Assembly (NCBI GenBank): GCA_964034945.1
Contig: OZ035960.1
Location: 69,832,994 to 69,896,993 of the forward strand
From: Chrysopilus asiliformis
Lineage: Eukaryota > Arthropoda > Insecta > Diptera > Rhagionidae
Direction: 5' to 3'
Length of the DNA: 64,000 nt
In this document: positions 39,471-49,352 of the stretch, one piece after another
Layout of the letters: every line of letters starts with the position of its first letter
Numbering within the stretch: the stretch's first letter is position 1
Notes under the pieces: generated by a model
Told to the model about the DNA's origin: nothing
What the model saw: only the letters and a program-made list of their open reading frames with translations
Databases searched by the model: none
Program-made: the position numbers and the translations under genes

Positions 39471-39841
39471 AGTTTTATTTTAAAATTGGTCAATATTTAA
39501 GTTTTTCGTTTGATTGAATTTACTGAAATATCTTATGTGAACAATTTTTTCAAATATTTCGAGAACCGTTACAGATATTTTTACCCGCGAAGAAAAAATT
39601 TCCCTTCCGGGCGTCCACTATATTGTATACCTATAGACTACGTTTACACACAGATTGGGCATGAACATGGGACTGAATCAAAAATGTTGCTCGTGTTTAC
39701 ACACAGATTGGAACTGAACGCTACTCTCAGTTTGCCAGAAAACAATTGGAAACGAAACGTAATTGAATTTGTGCATTGAATAGTTAAAGGAAAATTATTT
39801 TCAATTAATATTCGTCAGAATAAACTAAAATATTTTTGAAA
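39471..39841. other. Unassigned AT-rich spacer
   Basis: No gene recognised. A short direct repeat around TTTACACACAGATTGG is present near 39,650 and 39,696. The reading frame at 39,510-39,779 shows no domain and is not supported as a gene. Confidence 0.4.
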
Positions 39842-40189
39842 TGGATAGGCGCTTGGGAAAATGACAAGTACTGATATAGCGCTTTTCAAGTCAAGAGAAT
39901 GCACCCCCGAAGCAGTTCCTCAGGAGGCCATACATTTATTCAAATCAAACGACGATGTAAATGAATTCAACACGTATAGATTAAACCTAATCCAATCTGA
40001 TCCTGTTATCTCAGAGGCCGAGGACAAAGTCAAAGGGCCAATTCCGGAAAATTCGCGAAACCAGATTGCAGATCGGGCTAAAGAATTAAAAACTTCTGAG
40101 ACTCTTGGATTGCCATCAAATCTTCTGTTAAAGAAAACCGCCAAGTATATGATAACAGTAAATATCAATACTGCTGATGGGTTAGTTAA
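39842..40189 (+). pseudogene. Helitron/Helentron PIF1-like helicase fragment, part 1
   Basis: The reading frame contains MTSTDIALFKSREC, AIHLFKSNDDVNEFN, a region around GLPSNLLLK, and KYMITVNINTADGLVN at its end. These match the C-terminal half of the PIF1-family helicase in Helitron RepHel proteins, the part that precedes the last helicase motifs. In a functional element the protein nicks and unwinds DNA during rolling-circle transposition in the nucleus. The Rep domain and the N-terminal helicase motifs are absent upstream, so the gene is truncated at about 39,842. At 40,186-40,189 the frame is broken by an insertion at TTAA, and it resumes at 40,805. Identification is from motif memory; I cannot name the closest element. 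Confidence 0.75.
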
Positions 40190-40804
40190 CCCTAATCCGC
40201 ATTCGCGGTGTCTTTGAGACACCGATGCAGTTTTGAGAGTGATTGTTACGAATGTTAAAAAAGTTGTTGCATTCATGCTCCTTGACTTTGTTTTTTTAAG
40301 CCAATACTATTTAAAAACGAAAAAAAAAATTAATTTTTTTTACTACAACAATAATATTTCGCTTTTATGAAATTTACCCTTAATCCACGCAGGCGGTGTC
40401 TCAAAGACACCGTAACGGTTTTACCAGCAAAGAAAGGTTATTTTGGTATCACTTTGCTTCTATTTCGCAAAATATCGGACTGTAGTAGGCGATAATAACT
40501 GTAGCTTTTCCCAAAAGAGAAAACGTTGCTTCCTGTGTCCCCATTTCTAAGGTCGCGCTTTAAAGCAGATAAGTGCAAATCCAAGAAAAATGTTTGTAAC
40601 GAAAATTCTTAAAAATCAATTTTATGCTACAATTATAAAAAGTACGAATAATGTATATACAAATAAATAAATATTATTAACTGAATTAAAAAATGCAAAC
40701 TCAAAAAAAAATTTTTTTATTAAATTATTCTATTTTTCCGGCATGGTGTCTTTCAGACACCGCCTGCGTGGATTAAGGACAAAATTAGCCTGAGCTGATT
40801 AGAG
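40190..40804. mobile_element. TTAA-flanked non-autonomous element inserted in the helicase
   Basis: The helicase sequence GLVN stops at GTTAGTTAA (40,181-40,189) and resumes after AGAGTTAA (40,801-40,808) with codons for NGATGQL. That implies a 615-bp insertion with TTAA target duplication, as in piggyBac-type transposition. The ends CCCTAATCCGC and, reverse-complemented, CTCTAATCAGC form a short imperfect terminal inverted repeat. There is no coding sequence inside. A second, longer inverted repeat is nested within it (see 40,377-40,778). Confidence 0.75.
40377..40778. repeat. Nested inverted-repeat element with GGTGTCT/AGACACC hairpins
   Basis: The left end reads CCCTTAATCCACGCAGGCGG and the right end CCGCCTGCGTGGATTAAGG. 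The inverted match extends about 34 bp with one visible mismatch. Each end includes a small hairpin, GGTGTCTCAAAGACACC at 40,404 and GGTGTCTTTCAGACACC at 40,745. A third hairpin, GGTGTCTTTGAGACACC, lies outside this repeat near 40,208. TTAA sits just inside both ends, so it may be an independent TTAA insertion. Confidence 0.65.
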
Positions 40805-41105
40805 TTAATGGCGCAACAGGGCAGTTAATGGATATAGAATTCGGGGTACTCGGAAATGGTGCTCGCGTGCCAATTCGCTTATGGATTCAATTCGAAGAAT
40901 TATCTATCGGTCAAGACGGGCGTTCTAAACGAACACATTCTGAAAACTTGAATTGGACTCCTATAGAAAAATCAGTTAAAAGTTTTCAATATAAATCCAA
41001 TGATCGAGTTGTAATTGAGAGGTCCCAGTTTCAGCCGAAGCTATTACTATCCACAAAAGTCAGGGATCCACTTATGTTAACGTTGCTGTTCATTTAACCC
41101 CTGGT
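40805..41105 (+). pseudogene. Helitron/Helentron helicase fragment, part 2 (frameshifted)
   Basis: After the insertion the frame encodes NGATGQLMDIEFG, a stretch with RLWIQFEEL, and NWTPIEKSVKSFQYK, all typical of the Helitron helicase C-terminus. A one- or two-base shift near 41,036-41,042 moves the conserved ITIHKSQGSTY motif (41,045-41,077) into another frame. That frame then runs through LTPGMTRAH into the endonuclease frame. The usual motif with CSRAT that follows in Helitron helicases is not visible, suggesting a small deletion at about 41,115. The gene is therefore dead. Confidence 0.75.
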
Positions 41106-41894
41106 ATGACACGGGCCCATTCACCAAAATCTCCTACAGCTTCTGATCCTGTTTCTACGGAGTTAGTATCTTTGAATTCAGAAAAACTTCTAACGCCTCA
41201 TTTTGCAAGTTTTAAAGATAAATTTCTTAATAAATTTACCGTTTTATTCCATAACGTCCAAAGTTTACACAAACACATCGAAGATATTAAATGCAACAAT
41301 TTAGTATTGTCACTCGATATCCTATGTTTTGTAGAAACGTGGACATTGCCCAATGAGGAGTATGACTTAGATCAATATTCAGTTGTCGCTAAGTTAGATA
41401 ACAGCGGAGGGCAAAATATAAGAAAACACAATGGTATACTCTGTTTTGCTAAGAATTCAATTGCCTCACGTATTAATGTTGTAAAAGTACAACAAATCTG
41501 TGAAAATAATAATGTGTTCCAATATAATTTGTTTGAATTTAATGACATATTATTCCTAGCTTTATATAAAAGTCCACGTTTTTCAAAAACACGCGTTATT
41601 CAAGAGCTAGAAAATGTATTGCGCATACCTTTTTCTTGCAATCGAAAAATGATTATCTTGGGAGATTTTAATCAAGATCGTTGTATCAATAATAATGATG
41701 TGATGAGCAAAAAACTTCGCGATTTGAGTCTACGAAGTTTGTTAGACCAAAGAGTTTCGACCACTAACTGCGGTTCCCAAATCGACTGGTGTTTCTCCAA
41801 TTTAGATACATCTTCCATTTTCGCAGATACTTTTGAAGAGGTTTATAGTTTTCATGACGCTATACAGATTGTTATAAATTCAACCAGCACTTAA
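41106..41894 (+). CDS. Endonuclease/exonuclease/phosphatase (EEP) domain of a Helentron
   Basis: An uninterrupted frame of 262 codons. The visible EEP catalytic set, in order, is Asn50 in FHNVQSL, Glu77 in FVETW, Asp187 and Asn189 in GDFN, Asp227 in QIDW, and His250 in SFHD. EEP endonucleases of the apurinic type are found fused after the helicase in the Helentron lineage of Helitrons and in non-LTR retrotransposons. The in-frame continuation from the ITIHKSQG helicase motif upstream supports the Helentron origin. The first Met is probably internal to the original polyprotein, so no true start is implied. It may be an eroding fragment, but every catalytic position looks intact while the helicase upstream is broken. 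Confidence 0.75.
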   Translation: MTRAHSPKSPTASDPVSTELVSLNSEKLLTPHFASFKDKFLNKFTVLFHNVQSLHKHIEDIKCNNLVLSLDILCFVETWTLPNEEYDLDQYSVVAKLDNSGGQNIRKHNGILCFAKNSIASRINVVKVQQICENNNVFQYNLFEFNDILFLALYKSPRFSKTRVIQELENVLRIPFSCNRKMIILGDFNQDRCINNNDVMSKKLRDLSLRSLLDQRVSTTNCGSQIDWCFSNLDTSSIFADTFEEVYSFHDAIQIVINSTST

Positions 41895-42463
41895 TATAAT
41901 AGAATCCTACAAAATTCTTTGTGTAATTTAACTTTGTTGTTGCTCCTGTTCCTTTAATGTTTTAGTCATAAAAGTTTATTTCTTTATTTGTTTTTTTTTT
42001 TTGCTTTTAAAACAAACATAGAAGTCAAGTTTATATATTGGTAACAAACAGACAAATACACTTTACAAAAAAAATGTATTGGTATGTAGCAATTCGGTGT
42101 AAAATTTATTCAGATTTTCGTAAAAATGACTAGAAAACGTTTTAATTTCCTAAATATTTCTTTAATTCTAAATATCTCTCTTCGATATTTATACTATGAG
42201 ACTCTGAGTCTCACTTTTGAGAAATCGTTAGGATTCAAAATTACGGGTTTAGGGTTAACAGGATTCACCCGGGATTATCGCATATCATCTCAGACGCAGG
42301 AAAATGATTATTCACGGACCAGAGAATTTTAGAAATTATGGTGACTAAAATTTTGCTTTTATTCGTTTATGGTGACCGAAATCGTGAATGTTTAATATGA
42401 AAAGAAAACAATTATACTTGATTTTAAAGTTGTGTTTTGATATTATTTCAGGTGTCAACATTG
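41895..42463. other. AT-rich sequence downstream of the Helentron fragment
   Basis: No gene recognised. It includes T-rich tracts near 41,980-42,005 and may contain the 3' untranslated end of the Helentron, but I found no clear hairpin plus CTAG end. A 68-codon frame at 42,126-42,332 shows no domain. Confidence 0.4.
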
Positions 42464-42950
42464 GTATCTATCAAGGGCGTGGCGTCATTGGATGCAAGGG
42501 ATGCATTGCATCCCTTACAAATCTCACAAAAATATTGGTAACTGAGTTTTTAAGTTGAAACATTTCTTTTTTCAAAATTCGATCATAATTAAGTTTGAGT
42601 TTATTGTAAAGGGTGAGCCAACTTAGAGTTACTGTTTTGTGCCGTTTGTAGCTTCAGTACGGCACAAAATGCATTTTATCATACAGTTAACTTGCCTTTG
42701 GAACTGTGTGGAAGCAGAAATTATTGTTGCATCTATGAGTTTTGTACGAAGAGAGATAAAACTAAACTTTAAGAGATGAGAACCTAGGTTAACGACTGGA
42801 GAAAAGAAAGAATGTGGATGCAAAATAAAAATTGCTTCCACCTCAGCAGAAGTCAAATAAATTGCGCTTTTATTTAAATAACTAAAAAACTAAGATCCGT
42901 ATTTGAAAAGTTTTATTTGGAGTACATTTAGATGATTTTGTTTTGAGTAA

Positions 42951-44884
42951 TCTATATATATAAAAATGGATGTTTGTCTGTCTGTCCGTTTGAGATTACA
43001 AAACTCAAAAACTACTGGACCGATTTTTACGCGGTTTTTTGCAAAATAATCTGTGTTGCCAGGAGCAGGTTTTTAGCTATGTAGATTTTCAAAATTCGAA
43101 ACGGAAGGTCCTGTAAGGATAATGAAAATATCCTTTTTCCCATTTTTCCACGGAAAAATTTGCATTATAAGGTTTTTGAGGTCGCTGATCACGAATCCAG
43201 TATTAGATTTTCAAAATTCGAAACCGAAGGTCCTGTAAGGATAATCAAAATATCCTTTTTCCCATTTTTCCCCGGAAAAATTTGCATTATGGGGTTTTTG
43301 GGGTCGCTGATCACGAATCCGGTATTAGATTTTCAAAATTCGAAAGGGAAGGTCCTGTAAGGATAATGAAAATATCCTTTTACCCATTTTTCCCCGCAAA
43401 AATTTGCATTATAGGGTTTTTGGGGTCGCTGAACACGAATCCGGTATTAGATATTCAAAATTCGAAACGGAAGGTCCTGTAAGGTTAACGCAAGTATCCT
43501 TTTTCCGATTTTTCGCCGGAAAAATTGGTATTATGGGGTTTTTGGGCAAGCTGATCACGAACCCGGTATTAGATTTGCAAAATTTGAAACGGAAGTTCCT
43601 GAAAGGATAACGCAAATATCCTTTTTCCCCGGAAAAATTGGCATTATGTTTGGGATCGCTGATCACGAATCCGATATTAAATTTTCAAAATTCAAAACGG
43701 AAGGTCCTGTAAGGATAACGAAACTATCATTTTTCCCATTTTTCCCGGGGAAAAAATGGCATTAGGGGGTTATCGGGGTCGCTGATCACGAATCCGGTAT
43801 TAGATTTTCAAAATTCGAAACAGAAGGTCCTGCAAGGATAATGAAAATATCCTTTTTCCCATTTTTCCCCGGAAAAATTTGCATTATGGGGTTTTTGGGG
43901 TCGCTGATCACGGCTCTGCTGTTGGAATTTTAAAATTCGAAACGGAAAGTCCTGTAAGGATAACTCAAATATCCTTTTTCCCATCTTTCCCCGGAAAAAT
44001 CGGAATAAGGGGGTTTCCGGGGTCGCTGATTGCGAATTCGGTGTTAGATTTTTAAAATTCTAAATGGAAGGTCCTGAAAGGATAACGCAAATATCCTTTT
44101 TCTAATTTCGTCTCCGAAAAACTGGCTTTCGGGTGTTTCCGTGGTCGCTGATCACGAGTTGGTTGTTAGAATTTGAAAATTCTAAACTGAAAGTCCTGTA
44201 AGGATAACGCAAATATCCTTTTTCCCATTTTTCCCCAGGAAATTGGCATTATAGGGTATTTGGGGTCGCTAATTAAGAATCTGGTGTTGGAATTTCAAAA
44301 TTCGGAACAGAAGGTCCTGTAAGGTAACGAAAATATCCCTTTTCCCATTTTTCTCCGGAGAAATTGGCATTATGGGGTTTTTGGGGTCGCTGATAACGAA
44401 TCCGGTATTAGATTTGTAAAATTTGAAACGGAAGTTCCTGAAAGGATAACGCAAATATCCTTTTTCTCCGGAAAAATTGGCATTATGTTTGGGATCGCTG
44501 ATCACGAATCCGATATTAAATTTTCAAAATTCAAAACGAAAGGTCCTGTAAGGATAAATATCCTTTTTCCCGTTTCTCCTCGGAAAAATCGGTATGAGGG
44601 TGTTTTTGGGTCGCTGATCACAAATCCGGTATTAGATTTTCAAAATTCGAAACGAAAGATCCTGTAAGGATAAATATCCTTTTTCCCGTTTTTCCCCGGA
44701 AAAATGGGCATAAGGGGGTTTTTGGGGTCGCTGATCACGAATCCGGTATCAGATTTGCAAAATCCGAAACGGAAGGTCCTGTAAGGATAACAGTTTTTCC
44801 CAAAACTTTTTAAGTTATTTGTGGTTTTTTGGCATTCTAAAATTTATACAAAAAACTTTTAGCTGCCAACGAAGGGTCTGCTAG
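42951..44884 (+). mobile_element. Non-autonomous Helitron (HINE) 1, with internal tandem repeats
   Basis: Starts with TCTATATATATAAAAATGGA followed by a GTCT/GTCC microsatellite and the stretch around CTCAAAAACTACTGGACCG. It ends with CTGCTAG. The preceding base is A (42,950) and the following base T (44,885), as expected for Helitron insertion between A and T. The 3' subterminal GCCAACGAAGGGTCTGCTAG is a mutated form of the GGCAACGACGGGTATGCAAG end of a sister element at 60,870. No Rep/helicase is encoded. Most of the length is tandem repeat. Confidence 0.75.
43080..44800 (+). repeat. Tandem repeat of about 122 bp inside Helitron 1 (about 14 units)
   Basis: Each unit contains TTTTCAAAATTCGAAACGG, AAGGTCCTGTAAGGATAA, a TATCCTTTTTCCC stretch complementary to the AAGGATA before it, a CCGGAAAAAT stretch, and GGGGTCGCTGATCACGAATC. 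Unit starts are close to 122 bp apart at first (43,160; 43,282; 43,404) and more variable later. The unit has no stop in one frame for about 66 codons, which generates several spurious short reading frames. Confidence 0.88.
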
Positions 44885-46030
44885 TTCTATATATAATTCA
44901 TACCTTTTTGAACAAAAAATACCGTTCCGTTCCAAAAATAAAAATTTCTTTCGGGCGATCATTTCTCTTTTGCCTCGTAATGTCATATGCAACAGGAAGA
45001 GGTGAAATAAGCAATTCGAATCGTTGCTTTCGAGTGAAAATAAGTAAAAAAAATGCATTAAGGCAAATTGGTAGTAGCGTTTCTGTATGCATAGTGAGTA
45101 GTGTCTTAAATTGTTTATTTATTAGCGTCTTTTTATTGTGTGATTTTTGGGATTTCAATAGTTTTGTAAAAATGGCAGATTGTTGTGTAATCGATAGCTT
45201 ATTAATACAATAATTTAGTTCGCGCTCTTTTTCTGAAAAATAAAATATTCTTCATCGCGGGAGACCAAAACCAAAGTTAAATATAACAACAGTAAATAAA
45301 AGTTGTACGAGACGATTTTCTGTCAAAGTTTACGAAGATTTTAATTGGCTTTGCGGTTGTGCAAATAAGCAAAAGTTATTTTGTTGGCCTTGTTTACTTT
45401 TTTCGAAGGATAACAACGTTTGGCAATCTGTAAGTTACAGCGATTTAAATAATTTTCATAAAGCTGTTTAATTCTTTTCAGAATTAGCAATTCTGAATTG
45501 TATCCGGGTTTATGCGGACAATCGTAAATATTTTATTTCATAACAGTATTGTTTATACAAAAAGATCATCAATTTACTTTTTCTCTCGATTCGGATATAT
45601 AAGTGTCTCGAATTAAAAACAAACACATTATAATTTCGTAGTCTGGGGATCAAAGATCGGATGAATTTTTCATAATCATAAAGTACAAGTTATTTTAATG
45701 TTTTGAACTTTTTATTATTTTACTGTCATTCATTTAAGTAGCTAACGAGAGATGTATTTTTGCACAACAAAATACCTTTATTAATAACATAAAAACCTTA
45801 AGTTGGCAATTAAATTCCAAAAAATTAAAATTTGTATCCCTAGCCACGCCCCTGATATCTGTGTATTCAGGTAATTGCAGTAAAAAAAACTTAGACGAGC
45901 AGAACGTATTTTTTTTAAAGGAAGTTTTATTTTTCAGGCGACTGCTACAACCTTATATCCAACTAACATATCTATACCTTATTCTAACTCACACCTAAGT
46001 TGTTCTAACTTTTTTACAGGTGAAAAAATC
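44885..46030. other. AT-rich interval: end of the hAT-like element and flank of the piggyBac gene
   Basis: No protein similarity recognised. The interval contains the right arm of the hAT-like element (to 45,854) and then about 175 bp leading into piggyBac coding similarity. A pyrimidine-rich tract followed by TTTTTTACAG at 46,010-46,019 resembles a splice acceptor. The frame just after it contains a TGA, so this is not secure. Confidence 0.4.
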
Positions 46031-46032
46031 CA

Positions 46033-46577
46033 TTTGAATTGTTTAAATTATTTTTTGATGCTACTGTGATTGAAATGCTTGTGGAGGAGACTAACGTTAT
46101 GCTGCAGAACGCAATATGATAAAATTATGCGATAAATATGAGATGCAACGTTTCATGGGAATACTCCTATTTTCCGGATATCATGTGCCACAAGTGAAAT
46201 TGTTTTGGAGTTTGGATCCTGCATTTGGCATACCAATCATACGACAAACAATGCCGCGGAATACCTTCCTTCGGTTTAAATCAAATTTTCATATCGCAAA
46301 CAATGACACGTTAGAGTCGGTGATAAATTTGCAAAAGTGCGGCCATTATTCAAGAACGTTACATGCAATTTGGCGTCTGGGCGGAGCATTTGTCAATTGA
46401 TGAAACCATGGTTCCATATTTTGGTCGTCATTCTGCCAAAATGTTTATTCGTGGCAAACAAATTCAAGAATGTCATTGTGAAGCACCTTCTTTTTGCGTC
46501 AGAGAACTCACTGCTGGATGATTCGCCAAATGATAACGCACCAGGAGATGTTTACCATCCGAACAATCTACCACATG
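46033..46577 (+). pseudogene. piggyBac-family transposase (DDE_Tnp_1_7), N-terminal and middle remnant
   Basis: Three frames together show piggyBac-family similarity. ELFKLFFDATVIEMLVEET is at 46,036-46,092. After a frameshift near 46,100 comes MQRFMGILLFSGYHVPQVK and a stretch ending MPRNTFLRFKSNFHIANND. After another shift comes FGVWAEHLSIDETMVPYFG, where the Asp codon at 46,399-46,401 is the first catalytic Asp of this family. The segment with the second and third catalytic Asp is absent between about 46,480 and 46,510. The C-terminal part then continues in yet another frame up to 46,577, where a retrotransposon interrupts it. The gene cannot encode an active enzyme that cuts at TTAA. Confidence 0.8.
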
Positions 46578-47824
46578 TGTGACACTTGTTTTTACAACTG
46601 ATCCTGAAAGTTGTACAGTGAATGAAACGCTCACTTTGACTTTTGTTAAGGTATTTATTTAGTACGTTCTTCACAAGTAAATTACAAATTTTAGTCTTCA
46701 CAAATTTTTATAACTTCACAAATTTTAGTATAACTTAGTTTGTTTAATAGATTCATAAATTTAAATTTTTATAACTTAGTTTGAATAATAATTACTTCAC
46801 AAATTTTAGTCTTCACAATCTTGTATAACTTAGTTTGTTTAATACATTCACAAATTAAATTTTTATGGCTAAGTTTGAATAACAATTTCTCAAATTTTAA
46901 TCTTCACCAATTTTTATGATTTAAAACTTCTTTTCTAAATGTTCTGAATAAACTTGACGAACAAAAGTCCGGGTAAAAGTATTTTTTCGTACTCTTCCTT
47001 CTCCGATCAATTAAATGTAAATTAAACTCTTTAACAACACTGAATTGTATATTTCCCGAAAACTTGAACAAAAATTTAGGAATGAAAAAATAAAACAGAA
47101 AACTTCAGAAAACTCTTTCCAAAATTAAGACTTAAGATTTCCTCGATAACTTCTATCCAAGGTATCTTTCCAAAACACTCCTCAAAAAAACTCAAAAATA
47201 ACTCCAAAAACTCTTTAAAACAAAAACTCTTTCTACAAACTCCAGAATAACTCCCTTTTTAAAAACTCTTTTCAAAACTCCCCTCGAGCCAGGCCTTAAC
47301 ACCTTCTTTTATAGGCGTCTTGACCTGCTCAATTTATTGATGGTGGGAAAAATCAGTCACGTTGCCAGAACAGGTGCATGAAACTTTTGCCCTAATTCTG
47401 GGTGACAGAAGAAAGAATTGCATCGTCATGAAAAGTGTTAATTCGCGTATTTCACTCTTGTTGTGAAATAAGATCGAAACATTTGTTATGGAATATGAAC
47501 GCGCTTGTCGCGTGCTTCGTTTTTGCTGATTGACATTTTTTCATGATTTTAATGTTGGATATATGGCGGGTGCGTTGACCTACGTTATTTAGGTGAATTG
47601 AAGAGTTTCGATGATTTTGCATAATGGCATATGGAAGATCCAATTTGGTATAGGGTTTAAACAGGGGCATTGGCCGGGCTGCATAGGAAAGTAATAAGAA
47701 TTGCACATGAATTGCTTATGTTGCTCAAAGGATGGGTCAATGTTCTGAGTTAATACTTTGTACCCGTGTTTTTAGGGAAAGTGATGGATTGCATTCTGGA
47801 AAAGTCGAAATGCAATTCATCACA
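46578..47824 (-). repeat. 3' LTR of the Ty3/gypsy element (1,247 bp)
   Basis: Begins TGTGACACTTG and ends CATTCATCACA on the plus strand, homologous throughout to 55,272-56,593. AATAAA on the minus strand (46,654-46,659), about 80 bp from the end of the LTR, is a candidate polyadenylation signal. TATAAAAG is conserved at 47,306-47,313. Confidence 0.93.
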
Positions 47825-47837
47825 TTCCTTACCCCCT
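47825..47837 (-). other. Polypurine tract next to the 3' LTR
   Basis: The minus strand reads AGGGGGTAAGGAA immediately before the TGTGATG start of the 3' LTR. This is the expected position and composition for the plus-strand primer of reverse transcription. Confidence 0.7.
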
Positions 47838-48455
47838 GAAGAAAGAAAAATGTAATTTTTCGAAATATCACCAAAAAATGATTTTGTGTTCTTGTGCATT
47901 TTGTCTTTTAGTTAAATTTTTTTTTTTTTTTTAAACTTTTAATTTTAATTAAAATATTTTATATCAAGTTATATAAGATGTTTTTGTTTTGTCTGAAATG
48001 AAATTTTTTTTTTTGACATTTAATAAAACTTATTTTTTTTTTTTTCTAAATCTTAACCTATATTATGTTCAGTTTGTTTTTTTTTATCTTTATTTTAATT
48101 GTTTTGCTGTTGCGCTTATATAAATTTAATATATATATAATTTTCTTTTTCTTTGACATTTAATGAAAATTTATTTTTTCTGAACCTTAACATATTATTA
48201 ACATATATTTTTCTAAACCTATATATTATTATGTTCATTTCTTTTTTTTTTCTTTTAAATTTTACCATATATTGATACAAAATTCCGTTTTTTTTTTTTT
48301 TTTTTTCAAAATTCAATTATTTTTAATGGGTCAGCATATTTTAGTCTGAAAATTTTGAAAAAATAAAAAGCGAATTAAAAATTTCCAGTTATTGTCATCT
48401 GTTATCCGACGGTAATGGGTTTTAAAATTTTAAATGTTCTCCGAAGTTATTTGCG
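47838..48455 (-). other. 3' untranslated region of the retrotransposon
   Basis: Very T-rich on the plus strand, with many runs of 9 to 16 T and repeated TTTGACATTTAAT and TATATTATTATG phrases. No gene is supported; the 66-codon Lys-rich frame at 48,116-48,316 is translated low-complexity DNA. Confidence 0.7.
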
Positions 48456-49352
48456 TTAGTTTTGGTCTTTATCTCGACTAAGATATTCTTTCAGTCGATT
48501 ATTATGGATGCGAAAAAGTTTGTTGCGAATTTTTAGAACTGAGTTTACGATACTAGGGGTTTCTTTGATTTCATATGGTCCTAGCCAAATTGGACTTAAT
48601 TTATTTTTACGACTTTCGTTTTTAAGCAGAACCCAATCTCCGACTTGGAAACTTTTGCTGACGGAATTTTTGTCGTAATAAGATTTGCTTTTTATTTTAC
48701 TCGCCAATAGATTTTCTCTGGCCTTTTTGTACGCCTTTTGCAATTTGTATTTTAACAGATGGTAATAATTTTCATCGTTATACAGTGGTTCTGGATCTCT
48801 TTTCACGCTTGTAGGAAGTTCAACGGAAAAACCGTATAATAAGTCCATGGGAGTGAATTTGGTTGAAGCATGTATGGTGTTGTTATGCACGTGTACTGCC
48901 TCCCTAATCCATTCATCCCAAGTAGTCGGATATTCATTTACGAAATTTCGTAGGTATTCCGCCAGGGGTCGATGGGACCGTTCAAGTGCTCCATTAGTTT
49001 GAGGATGGTAAGCTGTTGTTTGTAACTTTCGTATTTTCAACAGTTTACACAATTTTTTGAATACGTCGCTCAAAAAATTGGTTCCTTGATCAGTGACCAA
49101 TTGCTTGGGTATTCTATATCTTGTTATGATTTGTTCATAGAAAGCCTTAACGACCGTTTCGGCTTCGCAATTTTCTATGGCCACGCAATCAAAAAATCGG
49201 GTGAGGTCATCCTGAAACGTGAGTAGGTATTTATTTCCTTTACTGGTCACTGGAAGTGGACCGACTATATCTAGATATACTTTGTCAAAGGGGAGTAGTG
49301 CCGTGTCTGTAATGACCATTGGCATACGCGTGTAGCGTGAATATTTGTTTAC
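48456..49352 (-). pseudogene. pol: Pol segment 3: integrase catalytic core and GPY/F domain
   Basis: Nine codons after the TAA the frame reaches MPMVITD. Relative to that Met, the catalytic triad is Asp19 in YLDIVGPLP, Asp79 in TDQGTNF and Glu115 in NGALERSH. The last two are separated by 35 residues (DD35E). The GPY motif at 249-251 lies in SPIWLGPYEIKE. The C-terminus ends at a natural-looking stop, 632 bp before the 3' LTR. Integrase inserts the cDNA into nuclear DNA; the CATG duplication fits a 4-bp staggered cut. All key residues are present, but the segment is cut off from the rest of pol by the stop. No envelope frame follows. Confidence 0.88.

Larger units (their letters stand above)
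42464..45862. mobile_element. hAT-like non-autonomous element carrying a nested Helitron
   Basis: The element runs from 42,472 to 45,854. The left end is CAAGGGCGTGGC and the right end is GCCACGCCCCTG, an inverted repeat of 12 bp with one mismatch. The flanking octamers are GTATCTAT (42,464-42,471) and ATATCTGT (45,855-45,862), which match at six of eight positions. That is consistent with an aged 8-bp hAT target duplication. A perfect palindrome, AAGGGATGCA with its complement around a central T, lies at 42,496-42,516. No transposase similarity was recognised, including in the 101-codon frame at 44,908-45,213. About 1.45 kb remain after removing the Helitron at 42,951-44,884. Confidence 0.6.

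Noticed and set aside
43160..44667. Short plus- and minus-strand frames of 60-85 codons
   Set aside because: They are translations of the 122-bp tandem unit in the Helitron and repeat with its period; no domain.
44908..45213. 101-codon plus-strand frame inside the hAT-like element
   Set aside because: No motif of a hAT transposase or other family was recognised, and the composition is AT-rich.
47452..47706. 84-codon frame conserved in both LTRs (also 56,160-56,414)
   Set aside because: Its conservation follows from LTR identity; it has no recognised domain and lies in the LTR control region.
47838..48455. Envelope-like third gene of an errantivirus
   Set aside because: The region between integrase and the 3' LTR is T-rich low-complexity sequence with no frame that has a signal peptide or membrane segment.
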